From Clostridia bacterium (GTDB lineage Bacteria > Bacillota > Clostridia > Christensenellales > Aristaeellaceae), in the NCBI GenBank assembly GCA_017412445.1, contig JAFPYA010000264.1:1-11840 (forward strand): 11,840 nt of DNA, written 5' to 3'. The position numbers and the translations under genes are program-made. Positions 1 to 6,277 of this stretch are shown here, piece by piece (position 1 is the stretch's first letter; every line of letters begins with the position of its first letter). Under the pieces are notes generated by a model, which saw only the letters and a program-made list of their open reading frames with translations, ran no database searches and was not told the DNA's origin.

Positions 1-311
1 AAATCCTTTCTCGACAGGGGATAGGCCCCCAGCACCGTAAGCACAAGGCTTATAAGCGTGCCTACCGTGGTGTAGAGCAGCGTGTTGCCGTACGAGGTCA
101 TTACCACCTTATAGCCAAGCACGAGCTTGTAGGATTTGAAGTTCAGCCCTATGGGCCAAAAACTCAGCTTGCCCGCAAGCACGGCAGCGCTGTTGCTCAG
201 GCTCGCAATTATGCAGTAATAAAACGGGTACAGCATCAGAAAGCTGATAATCAGCAGTATGATTACGTTTATTACTTCAAAGGTGCGGCGTCCGGCGCTT
301 TTTTTAATCAT
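1..311 (-). CDS. Carbohydrate ABC transporter permease, YtcP/LplC-like (3' end outside window)
   Basis: Second membrane subunit of an oligosaccharide ABC importer. Only the first 103 codons are present; the gene runs off the left edge. The protein starts MIKKSAGRRTFEV, then a first hydrophobic segment (about residues 13-36) ending in MLYPFYYC, then NSAAV and a WPIGLNFKSYKLVL stretch and a second hydrophobic segment with YGNTLLYTTVGT, which is the usual N-terminal layout of YtcP/LplC permeases. A Shine-Dalgarno GGGAGG at about 317-322 precedes the ATG. It lies 15 bases after the LplB-like gene and is surely co-transcribed with it; the two would form the heterodimeric channel. The EAA loop that contacts the ATPase lies outside the window. 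A solute-binding protein gene probably follows to the left, as is common for this family, but that cannot be seen here. Confidence 0.9.
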   Translation of the reverse strand, partial: MIKKSAGRRTFEVINVIILLIISFLMLYPFYYCIIASLSNSAAVLAGKLSFWPIGLNFKSYKLVLGYKVVMTSYGNTLLYTTVGTLISLVLTVLGAYPLSRKD

Positions 312-326
312 CTGTCCCGCCTCCCT

Positions 327-1235
327 TTACCACAGGCTCGTTTCTCCGAAACGCTTGGATATGCTGTTGGCGCAAACGAGCAGCGTCATGGAGATTATGG
401 AGTTGAACATGCCGACCGCTGAAGAAAAGCTGTAGTTTGAGTCTATCAGACCCACGCGGTAAACGTAGGTGGATATGACGTCGCCCGTTTCGTAGGTCGA
501 GGGCGAATACATAAGTATTATCGTCTCGTAGCCCACGGTCATAAGCTGGCCGATGCGAAGAATAAGCATTATGACGACCGTCGGCGCGATGCCGGGCAGG
601 GTGATGTGAAACAGCTGACGCCAGTAGCCGCCGCCGTCGATTACGCAGGCCTCATACAGTTCGGTTTCAACGTTCGACAGGGCCGCAAGGTATATTATCG
701 AGCCCCAGCCGACCGACCGCCATATATCCAGAATGATGTACAGCGAGCGGAAATATCTCGGCTCTGAGAGAAAGTAGATGCGCTGCCCTCCGAGCAATTC
801 GATTATGTTGTTTATCAGGCCCGTCTCGGGTGCAAGGAAGGTGGTGAACATGCCCACGATGATCACCGTCGAGATAAAATGCGGCAGATAGCTGATGGTC
901 TGAGTTATCTTCTTGAATCTGCCGTCCTTGAGCTCATTAAACATAAGCGCCAGTATTATGGGCGCGGGGAAGCCGAATATCAGCCCGTAAAAGCTGATGA
1001 GGAAGGTGTTGCGAATGAGCCGCCAAAAGTATATCGAAGAAAAGAAGTTTTTGAACTGGAGCAGGCCGATAAAGGGACTTTTGGCGATTCCTTCGTACAT
1101 GTCGTATTCCTTAAAGGCAATCACCAGGCCGAACATCGGCGCGTAGCAAAATACAAGATACCAGATCACTACCGGAGCGATCATCAGATACAGATAGCGG
1201 CTCTTCTTTAAACGCCTGAAAACGAGCTTGCGCAT
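327..1235 (-). CDS. Carbohydrate ABC transporter permease, LplB-like
   Basis: Integral membrane subunit of a binding-protein-dependent oligosaccharide importer, 302 residues, the normal family length. About six hydrophobic segments can be read (near residues 15-38, 76-98, 118-135, 164-184, 216-240, 272-290). The signature EAA loop is at about 195-215 (EACVIDGGGYWRQLF then TLPGIAP), which docks the cytoplasmic ATPase. The N-terminal pattern YLMIAPVVIWYLVFCYAPMFG is typical of LplB. In Firmicutes these transporters import oligosaccharides, including pectin- and hemicellulose-derived ones, and usually borrow a shared MsmX-like ATPase; none is encoded here. The start is fixed by AAGGAG seven bases before the ATG. 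The gene is divergent from the lyase operon and has a strong promoter at 1313-1342. The substrate is inferred from context only. Confidence 0.94.
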   Translation of the reverse strand: MRKLVFRRLKKSRYLYLMIAPVVIWYLVFCYAPMFGLVIAFKEYDMYEGIAKSPFIGLLQFKNFFSSIYFWRLIRNTFLISFYGLIFGFPAPIILALMFNELKDGRFKKITQTISYLPHFISTVIIVGMFTTFLAPETGLINNIIELLGGQRIYFLSEPRYFRSLYIILDIWRSVGWGSIIYLAALSNVETELYEACVIDGGGYWRQLFHITLPGIAPTVVIMLILRIGQLMTVGYETIILMYSPSTYETGDVISTYVYRVGLIDSNYSFSSAVGMFNSIISMTLLVCANSISKRFGETSLW

Positions 1236-1312
1236 AATCTGACTCCTTTTTGCCTTGAATCGTCCAAAGTCGTAATCTGTGTTGCCTGAAGCTGTATCGA
1301 CTGTCTGTTTAT

Positions 1313-1342
1313 ATTATAGAATCGCGCTTAACATCCAGTCAA
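1313..1342 (-). promoter_or_regulatory. Promoter of the permease operon
   Basis: On the minus strand TTGACT (1337-1342) and TATAAT (1313-1318) are separated by 18 bases, near-consensus for the housekeeping sigma factor. Transcription would start near 1306, giving a leader of about 70 bases before the LplB-like ATG. An 11-base activator-like box lies 10 bases upstream of the -35. Confidence 0.8.
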
Positions 1343-1350
1343 CATTCTAA

Positions 1351-1382
1351 TCCTTTTTGCATAATTTATGATTTTTTTTGCA
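1351..1382 (-). promoter_or_regulatory. Two direct-repeat boxes 21 bases apart upstream of the permease promoter (likely activator site)
   Basis: Read on the minus strand, TGCAAAAAAAATCAT (1382 to 1368) and TGCAAAAAGGAT (1361 to 1350) begin exactly 21 bases apart, two helical turns. The proximal copy is part of TATGCAAAAAG (1353-1363), which ends 10 bases before the -35. The same 11 bases stand at the same distance from the divergent promoter. Tandem sites two turns apart next to a -35 are typical of AraC-family activators, and such regulators commonly accompany LplB/YtcP transporters; no regulator gene is in the window, so the identity of the protein is inference. The remaining intergenic DNA (1383-1496) is very AT-rich with no further gene. 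Confidence 0.6.
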
Positions 1383-1496
1383 CAGCATTTCTTTAAATCG
1401 GCATAAATTTATATATTAAAATTATTGCACCTTGTCGGTTTTTTGTATTTATATCAGATTTATTGTTAGTTTATCTATTCGTTTTCGTTCATTATA

Positions 1497-1513
1497 TATG
1501 CAAAAAGAATCAT
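1497..1513 (+). promoter_or_regulatory. Matching activator-like box upstream of the lyase operon promoter
   Basis: TATGCAAAAAG (1497-1507) is a perfect inverted copy of 1353-1363. Its longer form TGCAAAAAGAATCAT (1499-1513) differs by one base from the distal minus-strand box (1368-1382). It ends 10 bases before TTGACG, the same spacing as on the other arm. Twenty-one bases upstream (1478-1492) is a weak possible second copy sharing only T, C and the final TCAT. Confidence 0.6.
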
Positions 1514-1517
1514 TTGC

Positions 1518-1546
1518 TTGACGTACTTCTGTCTTTATGATAAAGC
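1518..1546 (+). promoter_or_regulatory. Promoter of the lyase/oxidoreductase operon
   Basis: TTGACG (1518-1523) with a 17-base spacer leads to a poor -10, TAAAGC (1541-1546). An alternative is TTGCTT (1514-1519), 16 bases, TATGAT (1536-1541). The first is favoured because it reproduces the box-to--35 spacing of the divergent promoter. The weak -10 would fit activator dependence. The leader to the TTG start would be short, about 20 bases. Confidence 0.5.
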
Positions 1547-1570
1547 AAACGGTGTAAGGAGGTGTCCGCA

Positions 1571-2746
1571 TTGATAAGCATTGAAAAGTCCAGGCATTTT
1601 GAGCCTTACGAAGACTTTGCCAGCGAAGTCGTAAGCTACGTACTGAAAAACGAAACTGCGCCCATGCAGCGTCCTTTGTATTTTGTCAGCAACCCGCACA
1701 GCCGCGACGGGCGCTATTACTGGTTCATCTGCGACCATGCGCCCAACGGTACCTGGGAGGGCAGCTGGGACACCATGGCCTGTCTCGACTTTGAAACGGA
1801 TGAGATCTACTATCATCCGGATATAAATACTCCGCCGGGAATGTGCAACGCCGTGGTGGACGAGGAAACGGGTGACGTGTACTGGTCCGTAGAGGGGTAC
1901 ATATTCCATAAAACGCCGAATCCCGATTCGCCGGTCGACGTTGTGGCCCGAATACCAAGGGCTTGGCAGCGCATAGGCGGCAAGCCCACCTGCCACCTTA
2001 CGATGTCCGCCGACCGGCGCGAGCTGGCGCTGGACGTGGTGGACGGAAACGACACCTACATCTGCTCCTGCGAAATTGCCACAGGGCGCTTTGAACTGTG
2101 GTGCAAGCTGCACGGCGGCTGGGATCGCACTCAGTTCAGCCCCACGGACAAGGACGTGATGATGTTCGCCATGAACCTGTATCAGGACGTCGTCAACGGC
2201 GAAAGAAAGACGATAGGCATGAACGAGGAGGGCAAGCTTACCCGCATATGGACGATACGGCGCGGGGAAGAGCCGCGCTGCCATCTGCCCATGTACAAGG
2301 AGGCCTCGCACGAATGGTGGAGCGCGGACGGCAAAACCATCTACTATAACGACTGGAAGAAGGGGCTTTGCGCCATAGACTTGGAAACGGACGAGACGCG
2401 CCTCGTTCACCCGACGGGCTTCAGGCACGGCTACTCCAGCCCCGATGACCGCTATTTTGCGGCGGACGTGTTTTTGTACGACGATAAATTCGACTGGTGG
2501 CGCGGCTGCGCGATCTCCGTCAATTTCTTCAACAGCGAGACGCAGCGTCCCATAGACGTAATCACCCGCAATCCCGCGCTGTACGCAAGCCACGCGGACT
2601 GTCCCTATCACATCGACCCGCATCCCCGCTTCATATTCAACGGCAAATACCTGCACCACTGCACCACGGTGACCGGCAAATCCAGCGTGGGCTTCACGAG
2701 CGTGGATCAGCTGGTCCGGCTGTCGAGCGATCATATAAGGAAGTGA
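1571..2746 (+). CDS. Oligogalacturonate-lyase-like beta-propeller protein (PL22-like)
   Basis: Predicted cytoplasmic propeller enzyme, 391 residues, no signal peptide. It shows the repeated blade pattern of the oligogalacturonate lyase family (S.DGRYYWF at 44-52, QFSPTDKDVMMF at 188-199, HEWWSADGKTIYY at 247-259, HGYSSPDDRYFAAD at 286-299, DPHPRFIFNGKYL at 349-361). Known members cleave unsaturated digalacturonate by beta-elimination with a histidine base and a metal held by histidines; H247, H286, H347 and H351 are the candidates here. The exact ligand set (Gln-x-x-His-x-His in characterised enzymes) is not preserved, since the segment reads YHIDPHP, so a related but different uronate substrate is possible. 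The start is TTG 1571: AAGGAGG (1556-1562) lies eight bases before it, whereas the in-frame GTG at 1562 sits inside that site. First gene of a three-gene operon. Confidence 0.75.
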   Translation: MISIEKSRHFEPYEDFASEVVSYVLKNETAPMQRPLYFVSNPHSRDGRYYWFICDHAPNGTWEGSWDTMACLDFETDEIYYHPDINTPPGMCNAVVDEETGDVYWSVEGYIFHKTPNPDSPVDVVARIPRAWQRIGGKPTCHLTMSADRRELALDVVDGNDTYICSCEIATGRFELWCKLHGGWDRTQFSPTDKDVMMFAMNLYQDVVNGERKTIGMNEEGKLTRIWTIRRGEEPRCHLPMYKEASHEWWSADGKTIYYNDWKKGLCAIDLETDETRLVHPTGFRHGYSSPDDRYFAADVFLYDDKFDWWRGCAISVNFFNSETQRPIDVITRNPALYASHADCPYHIDPHPRFIFNGKYLHHCTTVTGKSSVGFTSVDQLVRLSSDHIRK

Positions 2747-2752
2747 GATTGT

Positions 2753-3880
2753 ATGAAGGATTTTGCCGATTCAACGCTGTTTACGGTAATACACGAAAGG
2801 GAAATCGAAACCGAAATCTGTATATTGAAGCCCGAAATAAGCATTCATCAGGGCCTGATGCCGGGCGCGGATAGTTTTATGTCCGAGGATGGGCGCTACC
2901 TCTGGTTCAGCGCCGTATTCGCGCCCAACGGCTTTTTGCCGGGCGGAAGGCGCGCAGCCGCGGTCTGGGACAGGGAAAGCGATCAGCTTGTATTGCGCCG
3001 CGATATTCAGCCCGACAGCGGATTTTGGGTGGCGCCTAACGGCGACGCCGTGTGGGGCACCGCAAACCAGATACTGCGCGCTTCCCCGCAGGAGCGAAGC
3101 GGTGTAAGGCGCGTTTTTGAGGTGCCTGCCTCCATGCGCACGTTTCCCGGCAAGGCCGCAAGCCGCATAAGCTGCGAGGCGGGGAATAAATACTGCCTGA
3201 TAATCGACGTAAGCGAGGCCGACACCGCTGTAGTCGGCTCGCTCGAAACGCAAAGCGCCTGCTTTACCCATTGGGCGAGGCTTACGGGCGGCTGGCATTC
3301 GCCCGAAGCGAACCCCTTAAAGGCCGGTCAGGCGCTTATACTGCGCGGCCCCTGGCACAGCTATTCAAACGGCGAAAACCATCCGCTTGAGACAGACGCG
3401 GACGGAAATTGCATGAGCCTGTGGGTAATCGCGCAGGGCGGCGAGGCAAAATGCCTGCCCACGGGACCCGCGCCCGTGACTGAGGCGCGCTGGAGCCTGG
3501 ACGGCGAAAAAATCTATTATACGTGCGACAACGGCGTATTCTCGATTTCAACAAAAACAGAACAGCGGGAAAGAATAGACGCCGCGCCCGCGCGGCACCT
3601 GTCGCTGAGCTCGGACGGCGCATGGATGTGCGTGGATCATCCAAGGGACGAAAGAGAGGGCAAAGCGGGCGCATGGTCGCTTATAAACCTGAATAACGGC
3701 AAAAGGTGCGTATTTCCTATGCCCGCCGCGGACAGGGAAAGCGCGAGCAGCCCATACGAAACAGAGCCTGCCCCGAGATTTTGCCTGAACGATAAGTATA
3801 TTCTGTTTAACTGCTTTGAGGGGCGCGCTCTGACATTGGCGGCCATAAAGGCCGACGAAATCAAATCGCGCATCGTATAG
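2753..3880 (+). CDS. Diverged paralogue of the preceding lyase-like propeller protein, candidate active-site residues lost
   Basis: 375 residues, cytoplasmic, clearly related to its upstream neighbour along its whole length: SEDGRYLWF (44-52), APNG (57-60), LTGGWHSPEANP (177-188), MSLWVIAQGGEAKC (221-234), ARWSLDGEKIYY (245-256), RHLSLSSDG (281-289), PAPRFCLNDKYI (339-350). Lined up by eye, H247 of the neighbour becomes E244, H347 becomes E336 and H351 becomes A340; only H286 is kept as H282. RGPWHSYSNGENH (198-210) keeps a piece of the family pattern that the upstream copy has lost. It may be a non-catalytic partner, an enzyme with changed chemistry, or a decaying duplicate; the intact frame argues against decay. 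ATG 2753 is six bases after the upstream stop, with AAGGAAG at about 2737-2743 inside the end of the upstream gene. Confidence 0.7.
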   Translation: MKDFADSTLFTVIHEREIETEICILKPEISIHQGLMPGADSFMSEDGRYLWFSAVFAPNGFLPGGRRAAAVWDRESDQLVLRRDIQPDSGFWVAPNGDAVWGTANQILRASPQERSGVRRVFEVPASMRTFPGKAASRISCEAGNKYCLIIDVSEADTAVVGSLETQSACFTHWARLTGGWHSPEANPLKAGQALILRGPWHSYSNGENHPLETDADGNCMSLWVIAQGGEAKCLPTGPAPVTEARWSLDGEKIYYTCDNGVFSISTKTEQRERIDAAPARHLSLSSDGAWMCVDHPRDEREGKAGAWSLINLNNGKRCVFPMPAADRESASSPYETEPAPRFCLNDKYILFNCFEGRALTLAAIKADEIKSRIV

Positions 3881-3891
3881 GAGGCGTTCAA

Positions 3892-5100
3892 ATGCAAAAG
3901 GTCAAGGTTGTACAGTTTGGCATAGGCGGCTGGGGCTGGCATTTTTTTGAAAACGCGCTGGCGACCTGGCCGGACAGCGATTATGCTTACGAGGGCGCGA
4001 TAGACCCGAACGCCCGCCAAAGCCCGATTTACGATAAGCTGCTTCAACTTGGCATCCCGGTATACGAATCGCCCGAGGCCTTCTACAGCGAGCATCAGGC
4101 GGATCTGGCCGTGATCACCGCCTCGCTTCCCGCCCATTGCCCCATGACCCTGCTCGCCCTTTCCCACGGCAGCAACGTGCTGTGCGAAAAGCCGGCCGCC
4201 GGTACCTTGCACGACGTCGACCTTATGCTTGAGGCGGCGCAGAAGGCCGGCCGCTTTGTGGCCATCAACTTTAACCGCTGCTACGCGCCCGCGTCAGTAA
4301 ATGCCAAGCGCGATTTTCTGGCGGGCAAATTCGGCCGCCCCAAGCGATTTCGCATCCGCTCCATCTGCGGCAGAGACGACAGCTATTATTTCAGAAACTA
4401 CTGGTCCAGCCGCATACTGGACATAAACGGCGAGGTGGTTCTGGATTCCGTGCTGTGCAACGGCACCTCCCACGAGCTTCAGCACGCGCTGTTCATGCAG
4501 GGCGCAAGGCTCGACGCCGCCGCCTGCCCCGTCGCCTTCAGAGCGGACCTTCTCAGGGCAAACCCGATTGAAACCTTTGACACCTGCGTACTCGACGCAA
4601 GGACAGACGCCGGCGCTGAGGTGCTGTGCTATGTGACCCATGCCACCGATTACACCGAATTCCCCGTCTACGATTACGAATACGAAAACGCCTGCTTAAG
4701 GTACAACCGAGGCGTCTGGGGAGATGACCTCATCGCCTTTATGAAGGACGGCAGCGTCATCCATTACGGCGAGGCCTTTCCGGACGGCACCCGCACGATG
4801 AAGCTCTGCGCTCGGGCGATACTTAACAAAACTCAACCCGTATGCGGGCTTAAGGCCTCCCGCGTGCACGTGCTGACCATAAACGCCCTTGCCGATTACG
4901 CGCATGTGTCCGGCTTCCCCGCGTGCGATATCAAGCGCGACGAAGCCAAAAAGGCCACCACGGTTCCGGGTCTTGGTGAAAAAATGGTGCAGTGCTACGA
5001 CGACTGCTGCCTGCTGTCGGATAAAGGGTATTATGCCCTGAAGCCCGCCGAATGGACAGATATAAGCGCTTATTCAGGCTATCTCGGAGGCCGGTTCTGA
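3892..5100 (+). CDS. Gfo/Idh/MocA family oxidoreductase
   Basis: NAD(P)-dependent sugar oxidoreductase family, 402 residues, cytoplasmic. The N-terminal Rossmann fold shows VVQFGIGGWGWHFF (6-19; glycines 10, 12, 13, 15 for dinucleotide binding). CEKPAAGT (98-105) carries the conserved EKP lysine K100, and INFNRCYAP (125-133) follows as usual. The second domain has D185 and NGTSHELQH (190-198), where family members place the substrate-binding and proton-relay residues. Members oxidise or reduce sugars, inositols and uronates, or act on pseudo-sugar intermediates; the substrate here is inferred to come from the lyase-like neighbours. It is rich in cysteine (about 15, including CYDDCC at 368-373), with no clear metal motif. 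Its Shine-Dalgarno TAGGAGG overlaps the stop of the upstream gene, 11 bases before the ATG, so translation is coupled. Last gene of the operon, followed by a terminator. Confidence 0.88.
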   Translation: MQKVKVVQFGIGGWGWHFFENALATWPDSDYAYEGAIDPNARQSPIYDKLLQLGIPVYESPEAFYSEHQADLAVITASLPAHCPMTLLALSHGSNVLCEKPAAGTLHDVDLMLEAAQKAGRFVAINFNRCYAPASVNAKRDFLAGKFGRPKRFRIRSICGRDDSYYFRNYWSSRILDINGEVVLDSVLCNGTSHELQHALFMQGARLDAAACPVAFRADLLRANPIETFDTCVLDARTDAGAEVLCYVTHATDYTEFPVYDYEYENACLRYNRGVWGDDLIAFMKDGSVIHYGEAFPDGTRTMKLCARAILNKTQPVCGLKASRVHVLTINALADYAHVSGFPACDIKRDEAKKATTVPGLGEKMVQCYDDCCLLSDKGYYALKPAEWTDISAYSGYLGGRF

Positions 5101-5185
5101 TTGGCCTTTGTAGCGCGGCTTTTCTGCCACATAACCGCGGACAATCCGCCGCTTAAACTAAACCGCGCCTGTCAATAAAAAATGA

Positions 5186-5229
5186 CCGAATGAAACGAAT
5201 GTCCGATTCATTTCATTCGGCATTTTTTT
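5186..5229. terminator. Bidirectional Rho-independent terminator between convergent genes
   Basis: CCGAATGAAACGAAT (5186-5200) and ATTCATTTCATTCGG (5206-5220) form a 15-pair stem (one mismatch or wobble) with a five-base loop, followed by a run of seven T (5223-5229). The left side is preceded by an A run (about 5177-5182), which gives a T run on the minus strand. It ends the oxidoreductase operon and also serves the convergent zinc-ribbon gene, whose stop is at 5237. The 85 bases from 5101 to 5185 hold nothing else I can identify. Confidence 0.9.
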
Positions 5230-5236
5230 GCCCGCT

Positions 5237-5644
5237 TTACATCGGCGGCATCGAGGCGGGATCGACGCGCTCCACGTTTGTCTTGTTCTGAAAGACGCCG
5301 GGCAGCATGAATATTTTGGCGCAGATGTAGGGGTCTTCGGGGGAAAGGGTGAACACGGGGTCGTTGCACTTGCGGTTCATGCCGCACACCACGTGTATCA
5401 GGTGCGGCCCGAAGGGCAGGGGAATGAGCAGGCTTTCCTTGTTGCCTATGGCGCCGTATTTTTCATGGTCGATATAGATCGTAAAGCCGGAGGCGAAGCC
5501 TAAGAAGTTACCCATGCGGTACACATGCAGCATGCCCTGACTGCCTAAATCCATCTTAGTCGAGCACCTGGGGCACAGATCGGTGCCTATGAGGTTTGAA
5601 ACCGTCCCGCACACGGGGCATTTTACGCGGTATTTTTCGGCCAT
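5237..5644 (-). CDS. Small zinc-ribbon protein of unknown function
   Basis: 135 residues. The N-terminus has a zinc-ribbon pattern, CPVC (9-12) and CPRC (24-27), so it probably binds one zinc. The rest (about 36-120) alternates short hydrophobic strands and turns (GMLHVYRMGNFLGF, TIYIDHEKYGAIG, LLIPLPFGPHLIHVV), which looks like a small beta-sandwich domain. It resembles the PEGA or DUF2846-type domains that follow zinc ribbons in Clostridia, but I cannot assign a family. A PGVFQNKTNVERVDPAS tail follows. No signal peptide or membrane segment. AAAGGAG lies eight bases before the ATG, and a strong promoter stands at 5684-5712. Single-gene transcription unit. Function unknown. Confidence 0.82.
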   Translation of the reverse strand: MAEKYRVKCPVCGTVSNLIGTDLCPRCSTKMDLGSQGMLHVYRMGNFLGFASGFTIYIDHEKYGAIGNKESLLIPLPFGPHLIHVVCGMNRKCNDPVFTLSPEDPYICAKIFMLPGVFQNKTNVERVDPASMPPM

Positions 5645-5683
5645 GGCGATATCTCCTTTGCAGATAAACTCTTTTACGGCGGT

Positions 5684-5712
5684 ATTTTAACACGTTAGTC
5701 ACATTGTGTCAA
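5684..5712 (-). promoter_or_regulatory. Promoter of the zinc-ribbon gene
   Basis: On the minus strand a perfect TTGACA (5707-5712) and TAAAAT (5684-5689) are 17 bases apart. This is a strong housekeeping promoter, giving a leader of about 35 bases before the ATG at 5644. Confidence 0.82.
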
Positions 5713-5836
5713 TCATAAAACGGAAGGTACAGTTGCCTACAGCGGCAGCCTGATTTATTGACCTTTATGCCAAATTAAGCTATCTAATGCAGCTGCTGGT
5801 TAAAAGCATACGGAAAGGCGGATATACCTGTTATGA

Positions 5837-6127
5837 AAAGGCTTCTTTCATAAGGTATACTTATTGAGCATCGATGAAGTAAAGCAGTACTTTGATCGGG
5901 TCGAAGCAAGGCTTGCCGCGGCAACACCTTATGCGGTAAGCAGGGGCGCAGAACAGGGCTTGTTTAATACCGTAAACGGTGAAGCTGCCGGCTCCTGGTC
6001 ACTGCGCAGCCCCGAAATACAGAATTTCACCGATTATTATTCTATCAGCTCAAATGGATTCATAGTATGTCTTAATGCTGCAAACAGAGGTATACGGCCT
6101 GTAATAAGAATTGAATATCCGGATTAG
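5837..6127 (+). pseudogene. 3' remnant of a DUF6273 domain gene
   Basis: The frame closing at the TAG 6125-6127 reads KVYLLSIDEVKQYF, then TPYAVSRGA, then WSLRSP and finally NRGIRPVIRIEY. This is the order of conserved blocks of the DUF6273 domain (a LLS.xE block, a YA block, WWLRSPG, then GVRPA near the C-terminus), which sits at the end of longer, often secreted, Clostridia proteins. Here the frame is stopped at 5834-5836 just before the LLS block, and there is no convincing Shine-Dalgarno at the in-frame TTG 5864. Upstream in the same frame, a possible further piece (IKLSNAAAG, about 5774-5800) is broken by TAA 5801-5803 and TGA 5834-5836. The conserved tryptophan pair and the glycine after RSP are altered (WSLRSPE). 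It is most simply a decayed gene end. It is AT-richer than its neighbours. A short expressed protein from TTG 5864 (87 residues) cannot be excluded. Confidence 0.65.
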
Positions 6128-6133
6128 TGCTGT

Positions 6134-6180
6134 AAAACTAAAAGCGGGTCCCGGGGCAGAAGAGCTGCTCCGGGACCCGC
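6134..6180 (-). terminator. Rho-independent terminator of the helicase operon
   Basis: GCGGGTCCCGG (6144-6154) pairs perfectly with CCGGGACCCGC (6170-6180), and five further inner pairs extend it to a 16-pair stem with a five-base loop (6160-6164). On the minus strand it is followed by TTTTAGTTTTA. It lies about 100 bases after the helicase stop. There is no T run on the plus side, so it acts on minus-strand transcripts, though it also follows the plus-strand DUF6273 remnant. Confidence 0.85.
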
Positions 6181-6182
6181 AA

Positions 6183-6233
6183 CCTTCATTAAAACAGTAT
6201 TTATACTGCGAAGCCCGCCTGCCTTAATGAAGG
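6183..6233. repeat. Nested inverted repeat in the helicase 3' untranslated region
   Basis: An outer perfect 10-base inverted repeat, CCTTCATTAA (6183-6192) and TTAATGAAGG (6224-6233), encloses a perfect small hairpin, CAGTAT-TT-ATACTG (6195-6208), and about 15 unpaired bases. It lies between the helicase stop codon and its terminator, so it would be in the mRNA tail. It has no T run and no ORF. It could be an RNA stability element or the ends of a tiny decayed mobile element. Confidence 0.5.
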
Positions 6234-6277
6234 ATGGGCGAACATCGGCTAAAAAACGCCTTTAAGCGCCTGCGCGC

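Noticed and set aside
1562..1564. GTG as start of the first lyase-like gene
   Set aside because: It is part of the AAGGAGGTG ribosome-binding site; TTG 1571 has correct spacing.
1535..2734. Long open frame (399 codons) on the minus strand opposite the first lyase-like gene
   Set aside because: It overlaps the supported propeller gene throughout, has no recognisable motif, and its Arg/Val/His-rich composition is typical of the antisense shadow of a GC-rich gene.
5787..5867. Small frame of 26 codons from ATG 5787, overlapping the DUF6273 remnant
   Set aside because: It has no ribosome-binding site or recognisable sequence; the neighbouring frame shows DUF6273 blocks, so this is probably noise in decayed DNA.
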